This document shows, piece by piece, positions 27,853 to 36,954 of a DNA stretch of 64,000 nt. This DNA comes from Aurantimicrobium minutum. GTDB taxonomy: Bacteria; Actinomycetota; Actinomycetes; Actinomycetales; Microbacteriaceae. The position numbers were made by a program, and so were the translations under genes. The stretch is from contig NZ_JARXXU010000001.1 in NCBI RefSeq assembly GCF_029894165.1, forward strand, positions 186,001 through 250,000. Direction: 5' to 3'. The notes beneath the pieces are model-generated. The model was not told the DNA's origin, ran no database searches, and saw nothing but the letters and a program-made list of their open reading frames with translations. Each line of letters starts with the position of its first letter. Within the stretch, counting starts at the first letter, position 1.

Positions 27853-29556
27853 ATGAGTGCGAAGACGCGAGGACCGCGAGTGGGCCTGACAAGAGCTCAA
27901 CTCCTCTTCGTCCCTGCTGTACACCCCCGTTACGACGCCATGTTCCGGCAATTGCCTTTCGCCGGGTTTTTTCTGATCAGCCTCATTATCTTTGGTATTC
28001 AAGTCCCTGAGATTGTGCAGATTCCAGCTCTCTGGGTGGGTGCACTGGCAGGACTAATCGCCACAGTGCTGACGATTTTTAATACCAAACTCATCAACGA
28101 TGGTGATAACTGGATCACAATCGTCCCGATATTGGACTACATCGCCCTGAGTTGTGTTTCCGTCGTTCAACCCGAGATCTATCTCGCGCCCATGATTCTG
28201 CTCTCGGTTATTCCTGCCCTGTGGCTGGGATCTATTGAGAGAACCTACGGATTTGTTCTCGTCCTCGTGATGTCCGGGCTCACCATGCTTCCTTCGGTCA
28301 TCTTCCATGTTTTCTTAAATAAGGAACTTGAAGTCTCAGAAATCTTGGCACTGCTGTTGATCCCGGCATTCAGCGGAGTAGCAGCCGGAACCATGCACTC
28401 GATGACACTGCGCACAGCCATGAAAGAAAAGGCACTGCTCTATCAAGAAGCCCGACTCGAACGCACCGTCATTCAGGAGCGCGAATCTAATCGATTGCTG
28501 GACTCCGTCGTCCAGGCAGTGGGCCGTGGACTGCTTGTCATAGACGCGCAAGGGAACGAGATCCTCATCAATAAGCTCATGAGGGCCCATCCGATTCTTT
28601 CGTCCACAGAACTAGGTGCGGCAGAACTCGAACATCACGGATGGTTTTTTGGGGCCGATAAAGAAACTCCACTTCCACCTCACGAGGGTCCGGTTTCACG
28701 ATCACTCCGCGGGGAAAGTTTCACCGCTGCTCTGTACTGGGTAGGTGACCCGAGCACGCATGAAAGATATGCGCTGTCCATCACTTCTCGACCGCTGAAA
28801 GAAGCTGACGGTACTTTTCTGGGTGCTGTTCTTGCCCTCCAAGATGTCACCAACTTCATGGATGCTCTCGAAGCAAAAGATACTTTTATCTCGACTGTTT
28901 CCCACGAGCTGAGAACTCCACTTACCTCGATAACGGGCTATCTCGAATTGATCCGAGACGAGCAAGATCACCTGCCTTCAGATGTGAAGCACTATCTAGA
29001 TGTTGCTGAAAGAAATACTCAACGGCTCCTGCTCTTGGTAACCGACCTGCTCACCGTCGCTCGCTCTGAGCGCGGCGAAATTGACCTTAACCTGGAGCAG
29101 TGTGACGTGGGACAAATCGTGGATGAAGCCATGATCGCCTTCCAACGTCCAGCTGAAGAAAAGAACATCACACTCACCCGACTGGGGCTCACCGACCTGT
29201 CGCTCAATGCAGACAGGGTCCGACTTGCTCAAGTGGTTGAAAACCTTATTTCTAACGGCATCAAATACACCCCCGAGGGCGGGGCAGTCACGGTCAGCGT
29301 CCAGAAATCGACGAGCCGTTCAGGTGCCGAAATAATCATTTCCGACACGGGCATGGGCATTCCACTGGAAGAACAAAGCCAACTGTTCACAAAGTTTTAC
29401 CGTGCGCTTGCTGTTCGAAATGGCTCCATTCCAGGAATGGGATTAGGGCTGTCCATCTGCCAAAAAATTGTGGAATCGCACGGAGGCCAACTCACTCTGG
29501 AGAGCGAGCCGAGCCACGGAACTACAGTGACTGTTTTCCTGCCGGCTGCACGTTAA
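27853..29556 (+). CDS. Membrane PAS histidine kinase
   Basis: A 567-aa kinase. The N-terminus has about six membrane helices (residues about 30-195) with almost no outside loops, then a coiled helix, a PAS-like domain (about 210-335, starting LLDSVVQAVGRGLLVIDAQG), the HisKA domain with His351 in TVSHELRTPLTSITGY and an HATPase with N-box NLISNGIKYTPEG and G-boxes DTGMGIP and GMGLGLSI. No regulator is adjacent on the same strand; the nearest is the lone receiver at 31980-32348 in the convergent operon, a plausible partner. Its 3' end overlaps the convergent glycosyltransferase gene by 35 bp. The PHO-like element upstream suggests phosphate control. Confidence 0.88.
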   Translation: MSAKTRGPRVGLTRAQLLFVPAVHPRYDAMFRQLPFAGFFLISLIIFGIQVPEIVQIPALWVGALAGLIATVLTIFNTKLINDGDNWITIVPILDYIALSCVSVVQPEIYLAPMILLSVIPALWLGSIERTYGFVLVLVMSGLTMLPSVIFHVFLNKELEVSEILALLLIPAFSGVAAGTMHSMTLRTAMKEKALLYQEARLERTVIQERESNRLLDSVVQAVGRGLLVIDAQGNEILINKLMRAHPILSSTELGAAELEHHGWFFGADKETPLPPHEGPVSRSLRGESFTAALYWVGDPSTHERYALSITSRPLKEADGTFLGAVLALQDVTNFMDALEAKDTFISTVSHELRTPLTSITGYLELIRDEQDHLPSDVKHYLDVAERNTQRLLLLVTDLLTVARSERGEIDLNLEQCDVGQIVDEAMIAFQRPAEEKNITLTRLGLTDLSLNADRVRLAQVVENLISNGIKYTPEGGAVTVSVQKSTSRSGAEIIISDTGMGIPLEEQSQLFTKFYRALAVRNGSIPGMGLGLSICQKIVESHGGQLTLESEPSHGTTVTVFLPAAR

Positions 29557-30994
29557 ATCCACTGCGGTTCATTTCACCCCAGCTGGCCTCGCGCCCGCGA
29601 ATGGCTTGCCACCAACCTTGAACTCGCCATATTGCGGTCAACTGACGATAGCCAAAGTTCTCGGCCACAGCGCTAAAGAGTGCTTTCCACAAATCGCTCC
29701 AGTGGTCATATCTATGGAAGCTAGCTTCCTCAATAACCATGGCCGCCAGCGTCACAATCACGGCATAGACATAGGCAATCAGGATGAAAAACACTACATA
29801 TACGGGATCAATGACGCCGAGAACGAGTCCGAGCGGAACGATGATGAGCCCTGCAATCTCCAGGACAGGAGCAAGGAGTTCAAAAAACCAGTAGTACGGA
29901 ACAGCCAACATTCCCACAACCCCGTAGCGGGGGTTAAAACTCATACGCTTGTATTTCCACAACACTTCCCAGAGACCTCTATGCCACCGGCGGCGCTGGC
30001 GAGCTAGTGCTGAAAATGTCTCAGGAACCTCTGTCCAGCTCACAGGCTCTACGACAAAAACAACCCGATATTTGTTGGTCTGTTTGCGCATCCACTCATG
30101 CATCCGCATTACCAGCTCGAAGTCTTCACCGATGCTGGATGTATCCATCCCCCCAATTGCCATGACCACGTCACGGCGGAACATCCCGAATGCCCCGGAA
30201 ATCAGGATCAATGCTTCCAACTGCGACCATCCTGCACGTCCCAACAGAAAAGCGCGAAGATACTCCACTGCTTGAATCTGAGGCAGTAATCGAGAGGGCA
30301 TCCGGACATTAACCACACGGCCGTTGAGCACCTGAGATCCATTTGCCACACGAACGACGCCACCGCTGGCGATGACCCGGTCAGGATCATCAGCGAAGGG
30401 TTGAGAAACCTTGATGAGAGCATCTGGATCAAGGATGGAGTCGGCATCCACGATGGCGATGAGGTCATTGCGTGCAATGTTCAGTGCGCAATTGATGCTG
30501 TCCGTTTTGCCTGAATTATCGGAATCGACAACGGTCAGGCGGAGATTAGCGTGGGGGCTAGTCCACACACCGCGAATGCTTCCTAATAGAGGAATCGTGA
30601 GGGCAATAGGTCGAGTGTCGTTTACAAGCCCAAAACCGTCAATCAGTGCCTGCAGTGTCGCGTCTGTGCTTCCATCGTTGACCACGATGAGTTCATGATG
30701 CGGATGACGGAGGTCTAATACAGACCGGACCGAACTGACGATGACGGCTTCTTCGTTAAAAGCAGACATGATCACACTCACGCTCGGCGTCAAAGGTGAT
30801 GCTGCCACCGTTCGATCAAGGCTAAACGAAGCACGCCGGAGGTGTTTCACGAATTTAATTCCGGCGAGGAGTACCAACCCCAGATAAGAAGAATTGATCA
30901 GCAAAAAATATAAGAGCAGCGGGAGTGCAGTGGCCGCGACAAATTGTGCAAAACCGGCCTGGAGCGCAACGTAGAAGTTCGATAAAAAATCCAA
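29522..30994 (-). CDS. Processive family 2 glycosyltransferase
   Basis: A 490-aa membrane glycosyltransferase. One or two N-terminal helices precede the GT2 catalytic domain: VVNDGSTDAT (UDP-binding Asp), AIVDADSILDPD (DxD), GEDFELVMRMHEW (catalytic-base region) and the processivity motif QRRRWHRGLW; three to four C-terminal helices follow. This is the layout of PgaC/NodC/hyaluronan-type synthases that make and export a polysaccharide. The probable start is TTG at 30994, 4 nt after the stop of the HEAT gene and 7 nt after GGGGTG. It is the last gene of a minus-strand operon with HEAT, receiver and diguanylate cyclase genes, so c-di-GMP or phosphorylation may control polymer production. Confidence 0.88.
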   Translation of the reverse strand: MDFLSNFYVALQAGFAQFVAATALPLLLYFLLINSSYLGLVLLAGIKFVKHLRRASFSLDRTVAASPLTPSVSVIMSAFNEEAVIVSSVRSVLDLRHPHHELIVVNDGSTDATLQALIDGFGLVNDTRPIALTIPLLGSIRGVWTSPHANLRLTVVDSDNSGKTDSINCALNIARNDLIAIVDADSILDPDALIKVSQPFADDPDRVIASGGVVRVANGSQVLNGRVVNVRMPSRLLPQIQAVEYLRAFLLGRAGWSQLEALILISGAFGMFRRDVVMAIGGMDTSSIGEDFELVMRMHEWMRKQTNKYRVVFVVEPVSWTEVPETFSALARQRRRWHRGLWEVLWKYKRMSFNPRYGVVGMLAVPYYWFFELLAPVLEIAGLIIVPLGLVLGVIDPVYVVFFILIAYVYAVIVTLAAMVIEEASFHRYDHWSDLWKALFSAVAENFGYRQLTAIWRVQGWWQAIRGREASWGEMNRSGFNVQPAGKQSL

Positions 30995-30998
30995 CGCG

Positions 30999-31817
30999 TC
31001 ACACCCCGTGTGGCGCGGGGAGGGCAGCGCGCTGAACTGCAGGGTCCATCTTGGGTGACTTGAGATAAACAAGGGCGTCAGAGGTCCAAGGTGACGGCAA
31101 TTGCGCCAGGGCCTGGGTCGCTGCAATGCGGACCGACTTATGGGGATCGCTCAGGGCGGCAGTAGTAAGTGGTTCGACACCCACTCGCATTTGCACCCTG
31201 CCCAGTGCACGAGCTGCCATGACACGCACCAGGCGATCGGGGTCGTCCAACAGGCATCTGCCCAGGAGCAATCCGGTGTCAGACCGAGGCATCAAGCTCG
31301 CAATAGTGACGGCATTTTGGCGGACCACGGGGCTGGGGTGGCCAAGATATTTTGAAAGCTCAAAGTCGACCGGGCTTGCCGTATCTAACAAGGCACTGCC
31401 AGAAATCCAGGAAGGCACCGAGCGAGGTTGTTGAAAGAGACGTTCGAGTTGCCTGATGGCCAACTGAGTATCTGTTCTCCCCAAGGCGCGTGTGGCAACC
31501 ATGCGAACCTCGCGATTTGAGTCAGACGACAAAGTAATCAGTGCGTCGACTGCCCCTACGGGATTAACCAGACCGAGTAACTCAGCGGCTCGTGCACGGC
31601 GGACAGAGTCTTTCGATCGCGCTCGCGTGAACGCTTTCTGAACTGCCCCCAATTCCGTCATCAGAAGGGCAAGGTTGCGTTGTGATTCGCCGCTCACCTC
31701 AGCCAACATGCGGAAAGAGATATCGAGTGCTTGTTGGCGAGCAAAAATTCGCAAAGATTTGATTTGGTCAATCAAATGCTCAATTTCCTCGGGATCAGCA
31801 ACCGTCAACGAAAGCAC
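30999..31817 (-). CDS. HEAT-repeat protein (main part of an interrupted TM-HEAT gene)
   Basis: The open frame from a GTG at 31817 gives 272 aa with HEAT-like helical pairs: VRRARAAELLGLVNPVGAVD, REVRMVATRALGRTDTQLAI, SPVVRQNAVTIASLMPRSDT, RLVRVMAARALGRVQMRVGV and KSVRIAATQALAQL. HEAT arrays are protein-binding scaffolds. There is no ribosome-binding site for the GTG. Reading the same frame upstream gives 17 more codons that look genuine (KLHEQHLARLDVRVRPL), then a single TGA at 31869-31871, then the TM peptide at 31869-31970. The intact ancestral gene was therefore probably a TM-anchored HEAT protein of about 323 aa. Whether this part is still translated is unknown. Confidence 0.7.
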   Translation of the reverse strand: MLSLTVADPEEIEHLIDQIKSLRIFARQQALDISFRMLAEVSGESQRNLALLMTELGAVQKAFTRARSKDSVRRARAAELLGLVNPVGAVDALITLSSDSNREVRMVATRALGRTDTQLAIRQLERLFQQPRSVPSWISGSALLDTASPVDFELSKYLGHPSPVVRQNAVTIASLMPRSDTGLLLGRCLLDDPDRLVRVMAARALGRVQMRVGVEPLTTAALSDPHKSVRIAATQALAQLPSPWTSDALVYLKSPKMDPAVQRAALPAPHGV

Positions 31818-31868
31818 GAGAGGTCGGACCCGGACATCAAGCCGCGCGAGATGCTGTTCATGTAGCTT

Positions 31869-31970
31869 TCATATGATGCGTAACCCAATCATGAGAATGA
31901 GCAGGGCAAACGAAAAAACTATGACGAAGAGCAGGGCTATCGTCAAGAAATCAATCGTGAATAGATTCAT
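31869..31970 (-). CDS. 33-aa membrane peptide, N-terminal part of the split TM-HEAT gene
   Basis: ATG at 31970, 9 nt after the receiver gene stop, opens a 33-codon frame that encodes MNLFTIDFLTIALL, further hydrophobic residues, and ends MIGLRII before TGA. It is one membrane helix. It is in the same frame as the HEAT protein and separated from it by this one stop codon, which differs from the Arg codon CGA by one base. It could be a genuine small membrane protein, but a nonsense mutation or sequencing error splitting one gene explains it better. Confidence 0.65.
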   Translation of the reverse strand: MNLFTIDFLTIALLFVIVFSFALLILMIGLRII

Positions 31971-31979
31971 GCCGATGAG

Positions 31980-32348
31980 TTATGTGCGCGAAAGAACTGA
32001 GGTAACGCGTGCTAACAACTCTCGGGGACTAAACGGCTTTGACACATAATCATTGGCCCCCGCGTTGAATCCAGCCTCCACATCATGTTCCTGTGTCTTT
32101 GCGGTCAGCAAGATGACGGGGGTTTGGTTACCAGCACTTCGAAGTGCCTGAAGAACATCAATTCCTGACATTCCCGGCATCATGACATCCAAGACGATGG
32201 CATCAAAGCCAAGTTGGGTTGCTTTTTCAAGACCAGTGATGCCATCTGCCGCTGTGTCAACATCCAGCCCAGAGGCTTGCAATTTCAGGGCTACGAGGTC
32301 ACGAATATCGGCGTCATCATCAACAACCAGAACCCGATGAGCACTCAT
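31980..32348 (-). CDS. Stand-alone receiver domain protein
   Basis: A 122-aa CheY-like protein with only a receiver domain: acidic residues VDDD (9-12), phospho-acceptor Asp54 in IVLDVMMPGMSG, Thr in LLTAKT and Lys in YVSKPFSPRELLARV. It has no output domain, so it must act by protein contact, perhaps with the HEAT scaffold or the diguanylate cyclase encoded beside it. GGGGTGG precedes the ATG. A cognate kinase could be the one at 27853. Confidence 0.92.
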   Translation of the reverse strand: MSAHRVLVVDDDADIRDLVALKLQASGLDVDTAADGITGLEKATQLGFDAIVLDVMMPGMSGIDVLQALRSAGNQTPVILLTAKTQEHDVEAGFNAGANDYVSKPFSPRELLARVTSVLSRT

Positions 32349-32415
32349 TCAGACCACCCCTTAGCTACCAGAAACTCCTGTGCTTCCAGACTAACCGTGA
32401 AGTCTCGACAAATAC

Positions 32416-33258
32416 TCACATGCTCAGAAGGCGCGCAAGCTTTCCGTCAGGTCGCTTCTTTGCTTCGGATAACGCTTGGTCCGCCGACATGAGGATTTCT
32501 TGAATGGTCCTGCGTGCTACCCACGGAGTAATTCCAGCGGATAGTTCACACGGTGCCATTCCCGACTGTGTGTGAACGTCACGTTGAGTGATTTCCTGAA
32601 GCGTGCGCTCGATATGGTTTTCGACATCTTCGGATTCTTGATAAATCAGAACGACGAATTCATCCCCACCCCAGCGCGCAACGACGGCCTCCGGGAAAGA
32701 TGACGCCAACCGCCTCCCGACAGTGTTGAGAAATTCATCACCTGCTGAATGTCCAAATGACTGGTTGATAGTACGCAATCCGTCGCAATCGACCAAAACA
32801 AAAAACAGTGGGCTCCGCCCTTGCGACAAGTGCTCTTCGAGGCCGCGACGATTGAGAAGCCCCGTGAGGGCATCGGTGGTTGAGTGGTGCTCGAGCAGAT
32901 CGGCGCGAACCTCTTCAATTCGAATCTCAGCTCGTTCTTTTTCTTGAATTTCACGTTGGCGTGCGGCCCAAATCGCCAGCACACCTACAAGCGCAATGAT
33001 GACCAAACGAACATTTTGCGCAGGAACGTTACCGTCACTTGCCAACATCCCAAAAAATGCTGCAGACGCAAGGGTGATTCCGCTGATAACTGCGGTGGAA
33101 ATAGTTCCACCAAATACGGCCGCGAGCATGGGAACAACAGCCAATACGCCCACGTAGGCGGTCTTGGGTCCTTCAAGTGCATCTGCGGTCAGAATGAGGG
33201 CAATTGCAATGAGGGGCAACAGAATGCTAAAAATCCAGGCCGGTTTCTTTGTGCTCAC
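32416..33258 (-). CDS. Membrane diguanylate cyclase (GGDEF)
   Basis: A 280-aa protein with about four membrane helices (residues about 8-100), a short coiled linker and a GGDEF domain with the intact active site RWGGDEFVVL and the substrate region DALTGLLNRRGLEEHL. The inhibitory RxxD I-site is absent at its usual place before the GG. It should make cyclic di-GMP. The GTG at 33258 is favoured because GGGGGA lies 7 nt upstream. It is the first gene of the receiver/HEAT/glycosyltransferase group; no EAL or HD-GYP phosphodiesterase is in the window. Confidence 0.88.
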   Translation of the reverse strand: MSTKKPAWIFSILLPLIAIALILTADALEGPKTAYVGVLAVVPMLAAVFGGTISTAVISGITLASAAFFGMLASDGNVPAQNVRLVIIALVGVLAIWAARQREIQEKERAEIRIEEVRADLLEHHSTTDALTGLLNRRGLEEHLSQGRSPLFFVLVDCDGLRTINQSFGHSAGDEFLNTVGRRLASSFPEAVVARWGGDEFVVLIYQESEDVENHIERTLQEITQRDVHTQSGMAPCELSAGITPWVARRTIQEILMSADQALSEAKKRPDGKLARLLSM

Positions 33259-33311
33259 GATATTTCCCCCATTTTCCACGCGTTGAACTCTTAGCAGTGA
33301 ATGTAGCCCAC

Positions 33312-34670
33312 TTAGCTGAGCGAAACCTTCAGCATGGTTTCGCGGTCCACCACCTTGATGCGTGCACGGCCTTCTGGCTCGCCGAGCTTTTGCTCGTATT
33401 CATCGAGCTTGGTCCAGCCTTCAGCAGTGGTGTATTCAATGCCGCGTGATTCCATGAGGTCCACAATCGACCCCTCTTCGGGGTTCTCAGGGGTCCACCA
33501 GGTTGAGTGGTCGCCAAGAACGTGGGCGATGGTTTCCATCGCATCGCTCTTGGTGTGACCAATCAGACCAACTGGTCCTCGCTTGATCCAGCCGGTGGCG
33601 TAGACGCCGGGAATCTGCTGTCCCGCTTCGTCGATGACCTGGCCCTCGCGGTTAGGAATAACGCCCTTCACGGCGTCAAAAGGAACATCCTTCAGTGGGG
33701 AGCTGTAATACCCAATAGCGCGGTAGAACGCCTGAATCTCAACCTCACGGATTTCTCCCGTACCGACCACGCCGCCGTTGCCGTTGCCGTCCGGAGCAGT
33801 GCGCTCGTATCGCAGTGCGGCGACGTTGCCGTCAGCATCGGAGACAAGTTCGAGAGGGTTGGCATAGAAGTGCAGGTGCAGGCGACGCGACGCTTTCCCG
33901 GTTTCGCGGGTGCGCCATTCGTTCATCACCTTGTTGAGAACAAAGACTTGCTTGTTCGAGTCGATAAGGGCCTGGCTTGCAGGGTCAATCACGAAGTCTT
34001 CGTCATAGACGATCATGTCAACGTCGCGCAGCTCACCCAGTTCACGCAGTTCCAGGGGTGAGAACTTTGCCTGCGCAGGGCCCCGGCGGCCAAACACGTG
34101 CACATCGGTCACCGGAGATGCCTTGAGGCCTTGGTAGACATTGTCGGGAATCTCTGTCACAAGCAGATCATCGGCGTGCTTGGCCAGCATGCGAGCAGCA
34201 TCGAGGGCAACGTTTCCGTTACCCAGAACGGCAACCGAGGAAGCAGTTAAGGGCCAGGTGCGTGGAACGTCAGGGTGGCCGTCGTACCAGCTGACAAAGT
34301 CAGCTGCGCCGTAACTGCCACCGAGGTCGATACCGGGGATATCCATCGGAACATCTTTGGTGGCACCGGTGGAGAAGATCACGGCGTTGTAGTGCTTCTT
34401 AAGGTCATCCATCGTGATGTCCACGCCATATTCAACGTTTCCAAAGAGACGAATATCTCCGCGGTCGAGCACCTCACGCAAAGCGCCAATGATGCCCTTA
34501 ATGCGAGGGTGGTCGGGAGCAACGCCATACCGAACGAGACCATAGGGAGCAGGCAGGTGTTCGAACAGGTCGATAGAGATGTCAAAGTCACGCTCTGCTT
34601 TGAGAGCAATATCTGCGGCATAGATGCCGGCAGGGCCGGCGCCAACGATGGCCAGACGAAGCTTGGTCAC
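33312..34670 (-). CDS. Ferredoxin/adrenodoxin-type NADP reductase (FprA-like)
   Basis: A 452-aa flavoprotein. The FAD-binding motif AIVGAGPAGIYAAD is near residue 6, the substrate loop APYGLVRYGVAPDHPRIK is characteristic for adrenodoxin-reductase-like FprA, the NADP site is VLGNGNVALDAARML, and the C-terminus carries GWIKRGPVGLIGHTKSDA. It transfers electrons between NADPH and ferredoxin. The GTG start at 34670 is supported by AGAGGA 8 nt upstream and by the fold start. It is divergent from purD. Confidence 0.93.
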   Translation of the reverse strand: MTKLRLAIVGAGPAGIYAADIALKAERDFDISIDLFEHLPAPYGLVRYGVAPDHPRIKGIIGALREVLDRGDIRLFGNVEYGVDITMDDLKKHYNAVIFSTGATKDVPMDIPGIDLGGSYGAADFVSWYDGHPDVPRTWPLTASSVAVLGNGNVALDAARMLAKHADDLLVTEIPDNVYQGLKASPVTDVHVFGRRGPAQAKFSPLELRELGELRDVDMIVYDEDFVIDPASQALIDSNKQVFVLNKVMNEWRTRETGKASRRLHLHFYANPLELVSDADGNVAALRYERTAPDGNGNGGVVGTGEIREVEIQAFYRAIGYYSSPLKDVPFDAVKGVIPNREGQVIDEAGQQIPGVYATGWIKRGPVGLIGHTKSDAMETIAHVLGDHSTWWTPENPEEGSIVDLMESRGIEYTTAEGWTKLDEYEQKLGEPEGRARIKVVDRETMLKVSLS

Positions 34671-34736
34671 GGGGAAAGTCCTCTTACATAAAGTCGAGTG
34701 AATTCCCAGTTTAGCTGGGGGCAATAGGCTTAACTC

Positions 34737-36005
34737 GTGAAAATCCTGGTTCTTGGCTCCGGCGCACGCGAGCACGCAATTGTTACTGCCCTCCTGGCTG
34801 AAAATGCCGACCACGACATCACGGTTGCCCCCGGCAACGCAGGTATCGCGCACGATGTACCGTGCGTGACCACCGACATCCTCGACCCTGAAGCCGTCGC
34901 GTTCCTAGCTGAAGGTCTCGACGTGGACATGGTTGTGGTGGGACCCGAGGCTCCCCTCGTTGCCGGAGTCGCCGACCCTCTGCGCGAAATGGGTATTCCG
35001 GTTTTCGGTCCCAACCAGGCCGCTGCAGCGCTGGAAGGCTCCAAGACGTTTGCCAAGCGCATCATGGATGAAGCTGGTGTGCCCACCGGTCGCGCGATCA
35101 AAGTTTCTACCCTCCTCGACGCCGAGACTGCTCTCGATGACTACGGCGCACCCTATGTAATCAAGGCTGATGGCCTGGCTGCCGGCAAGGGTGTACTGGT
35201 CACCCACGACCGCGATGCTGCTGTTGCCCACGCGTCCCACTACTTGACCCAAGGCTCTGTGCTGATCGAGGAATTCCTCGACGGCCAGGAAGTCTCCTTG
35301 TTTATGTTTGCTGACGGACACGATGTGCTCCCGCTGTCCCCTGCACAAGACTTCAAGCGTCTGAAAGACAATGACGAGGGCCCCAACACCGGCGGCATGG
35401 GTGCTTACTCCCCGCTGCCATGGCTGGCTGAGCAGTTCGGCAGCGAAGAAGCCTTCGTCACCGAGGTCATCGAAACCATTGCTCTTCCTACCGTGCGCCA
35501 GTTGGAAAAGGAAGGCACCCCCTTTCAAGGTCTGCTCTATTGCGGCCTCATCCTCACCGTCAAGGGCATTCGCGTTATTGAATTCAATGCACGCTTTGGG
35601 GACCCCGAGACCCAAGTGGTTCTCCCCCGTCTAAAGACTCCGCTGTCTGAACTCATGCTGGCCTCAGCAGAAGGAACCCTGGCTGGCCGCGAGCGCCCCG
35701 AGTTCTCTGATGAAGCAGTCGTCACTGTAGTTCTCGCCAGCGAGAACTACCCCGAAACTCCAGTCACCGGTCGCGTGCTGACCGGAATCGATGACGCCAA
35801 CATGCTCGAGGGTGTGCACGTCACCCACGCCGCTACCGCCGTTCAGGACGGTGACCTCATCGCTAAGGGTGGACGCGTGCTCAGCGTGGTGGGCCGTGGT
35901 TCGGACTTCGCCGAGGCACGCTCGCGTGCCTACGAAGGCCTCGCCAAGATTAAGCTCGAAGGCGGACAGTTCCGCAGCGACATCGCGCTCAAGGTTGTGA
36001 AGTAA
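34737..36005 (+). CDS. purD: Phosphoribosylamine-glycine ligase
   Basis: A 422-aa ATP-grasp enzyme that makes glycinamide ribonucleotide, the second step of purine synthesis. Visible are the N-terminal VLGSGAREHAIV, the ATP-grasp region IKADGLAAGKGVLVT, and the metal/ligand segment NTGGMGAYSP plus EFNARFGDPETQ. The GTG start follows a TAGGCT box by 6 nt, so a leaderless transcript is likely. purC starts directly after its stop codon, with no intervening base. Confidence 0.98.
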   Translation: MKILVLGSGAREHAIVTALLAENADHDITVAPGNAGIAHDVPCVTTDILDPEAVAFLAEGLDVDMVVVGPEAPLVAGVADPLREMGIPVFGPNQAAAALEGSKTFAKRIMDEAGVPTGRAIKVSTLLDAETALDDYGAPYVIKADGLAAGKGVLVTHDRDAAVAHASHYLTQGSVLIEEFLDGQEVSLFMFADGHDVLPLSPAQDFKRLKDNDEGPNTGGMGAYSPLPWLAEQFGSEEAFVTEVIETIALPTVRQLEKEGTPFQGLLYCGLILTVKGIRVIEFNARFGDPETQVVLPRLKTPLSELMLASAEGTLAGRERPEFSDEAVVTVVLASENYPETPVTGRVLTGIDDANMLEGVHVTHAATAVQDGDLIAKGGRVLSVVGRGSDFAEARSRAYEGLAKIKLEGGQFRSDIALKVVK

Positions 36006-36893
36006 ATGACCGGTTTCACCGGCGGAGAGAAGCTCGATCTTCCAGGCTGGGCTCATGCCTACTCGGGCAAGGTTCGTGACCTCTATGTCCCCACCGGAGA
36101 AACCCTCGAGTCCACTCCGCGGGTACTGGTGGTAGCCAGCGATCGCGTGAGTGCATTCGATCACGTACTTGAACCGGGCATCCCCGGTAAAGGTGAATTG
36201 CTGACACAGCTCAGCATGTGGTGGTTTGATCAGCTCGGTGTTCCCAACCACCTCCGTGAGGGTGACATCCCCGCAGAGGTTCAGGGCAAAGCAATGCTCG
36301 TTGCGAATTTGGATATGTTCCCGGTGGAGTGTGTCGTTCGTGGCTACCTCTCGGGCAGTGGCTGGTTGGAATACCAAGAGAGCCAGAGCGTGTGTGGCAT
36401 TGCCCTTCCTGCGGGACTTCAGGATGGTGACAAGCTCCCCGAGCCCATCTACACCCCCGCATGGAAAGCTCCCTTTGGAGAGCACGATGAGAACATCACT
36501 TTTGAGCGCACGGTGGAGCTAGTGGGTCTTGAGGATGCCACCGCTCTGCGTGACCTCTCTCTTCAGATCTTCACCAAAGCAACAGAGTTGGCGGCGGCCA
36601 AGGGCATCATCTTGGCTGACACCAAGTTTGAGTTCGGCCGAGACCGCGAGACAGGTGTGATTACCCTTGCGGATGAAGTACTGACCTCTGACTCATCTCG
36701 CTACTGGGATGCTGCTGCCTATGCAGCGGGCGCCACCCCTGCCGAGAAGATGACCAGCTTTGACAAGCAAATTGTGCGCAACTGGCTCTCAGTCAACTGG
36801 GACAAGAAAGGCACCCCGCCTGAGCTTCCTGTGGACATTGTGGAGCGCACCGCGGATCGCTATCGCGAACTCATCTCTCGCATGTGCAGCTAG
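36006..36893 (+). CDS. purC: Phosphoribosylaminoimidazole-succinocarboxamide synthase
   Basis: A 295-aa SAICAR synthetase. The N-terminal YSGKVRDLY, the SDRVSAFDHVL nucleotide site, VVRGYLSGSGWLEY and the C-terminal DTKFEFG plus DEVLTSDSSRYW are all signature segments. It condenses CAIR with aspartate in purine synthesis. It is directly downstream of purD. The other pur genes in this window (purS, purQ, purL) lie about 17 kb away. Confidence 0.98.
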   Translation: MTGFTGGEKLDLPGWAHAYSGKVRDLYVPTGETLESTPRVLVVASDRVSAFDHVLEPGIPGKGELLTQLSMWWFDQLGVPNHLREGDIPAEVQGKAMLVANLDMFPVECVVRGYLSGSGWLEYQESQSVCGIALPAGLQDGDKLPEPIYTPAWKAPFGEHDENITFERTVELVGLEDATALRDLSLQIFTKATELAAAKGIILADTKFEFGRDRETGVITLADEVLTSDSSRYWDAAAYAAGATPAEKMTSFDKQIVRNWLSVNWDKKGTPPELPVDIVERTADRYRELISRMCS

Positions 36894-36954
36894 CGCTTAA
36901 CATTTTCCGCGCACTTTTTCACAGCACAGCTGCTGTGCACCTAGCCTAAAGAAC

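Noticed and set aside
31869-31871. TGA as a selenocysteine codon
   Set aside because: No SECIS-like hairpin directly follows, the context is a structural linker without redox motif, and no sel genes are visible; nonsense change or readthrough is more likely.
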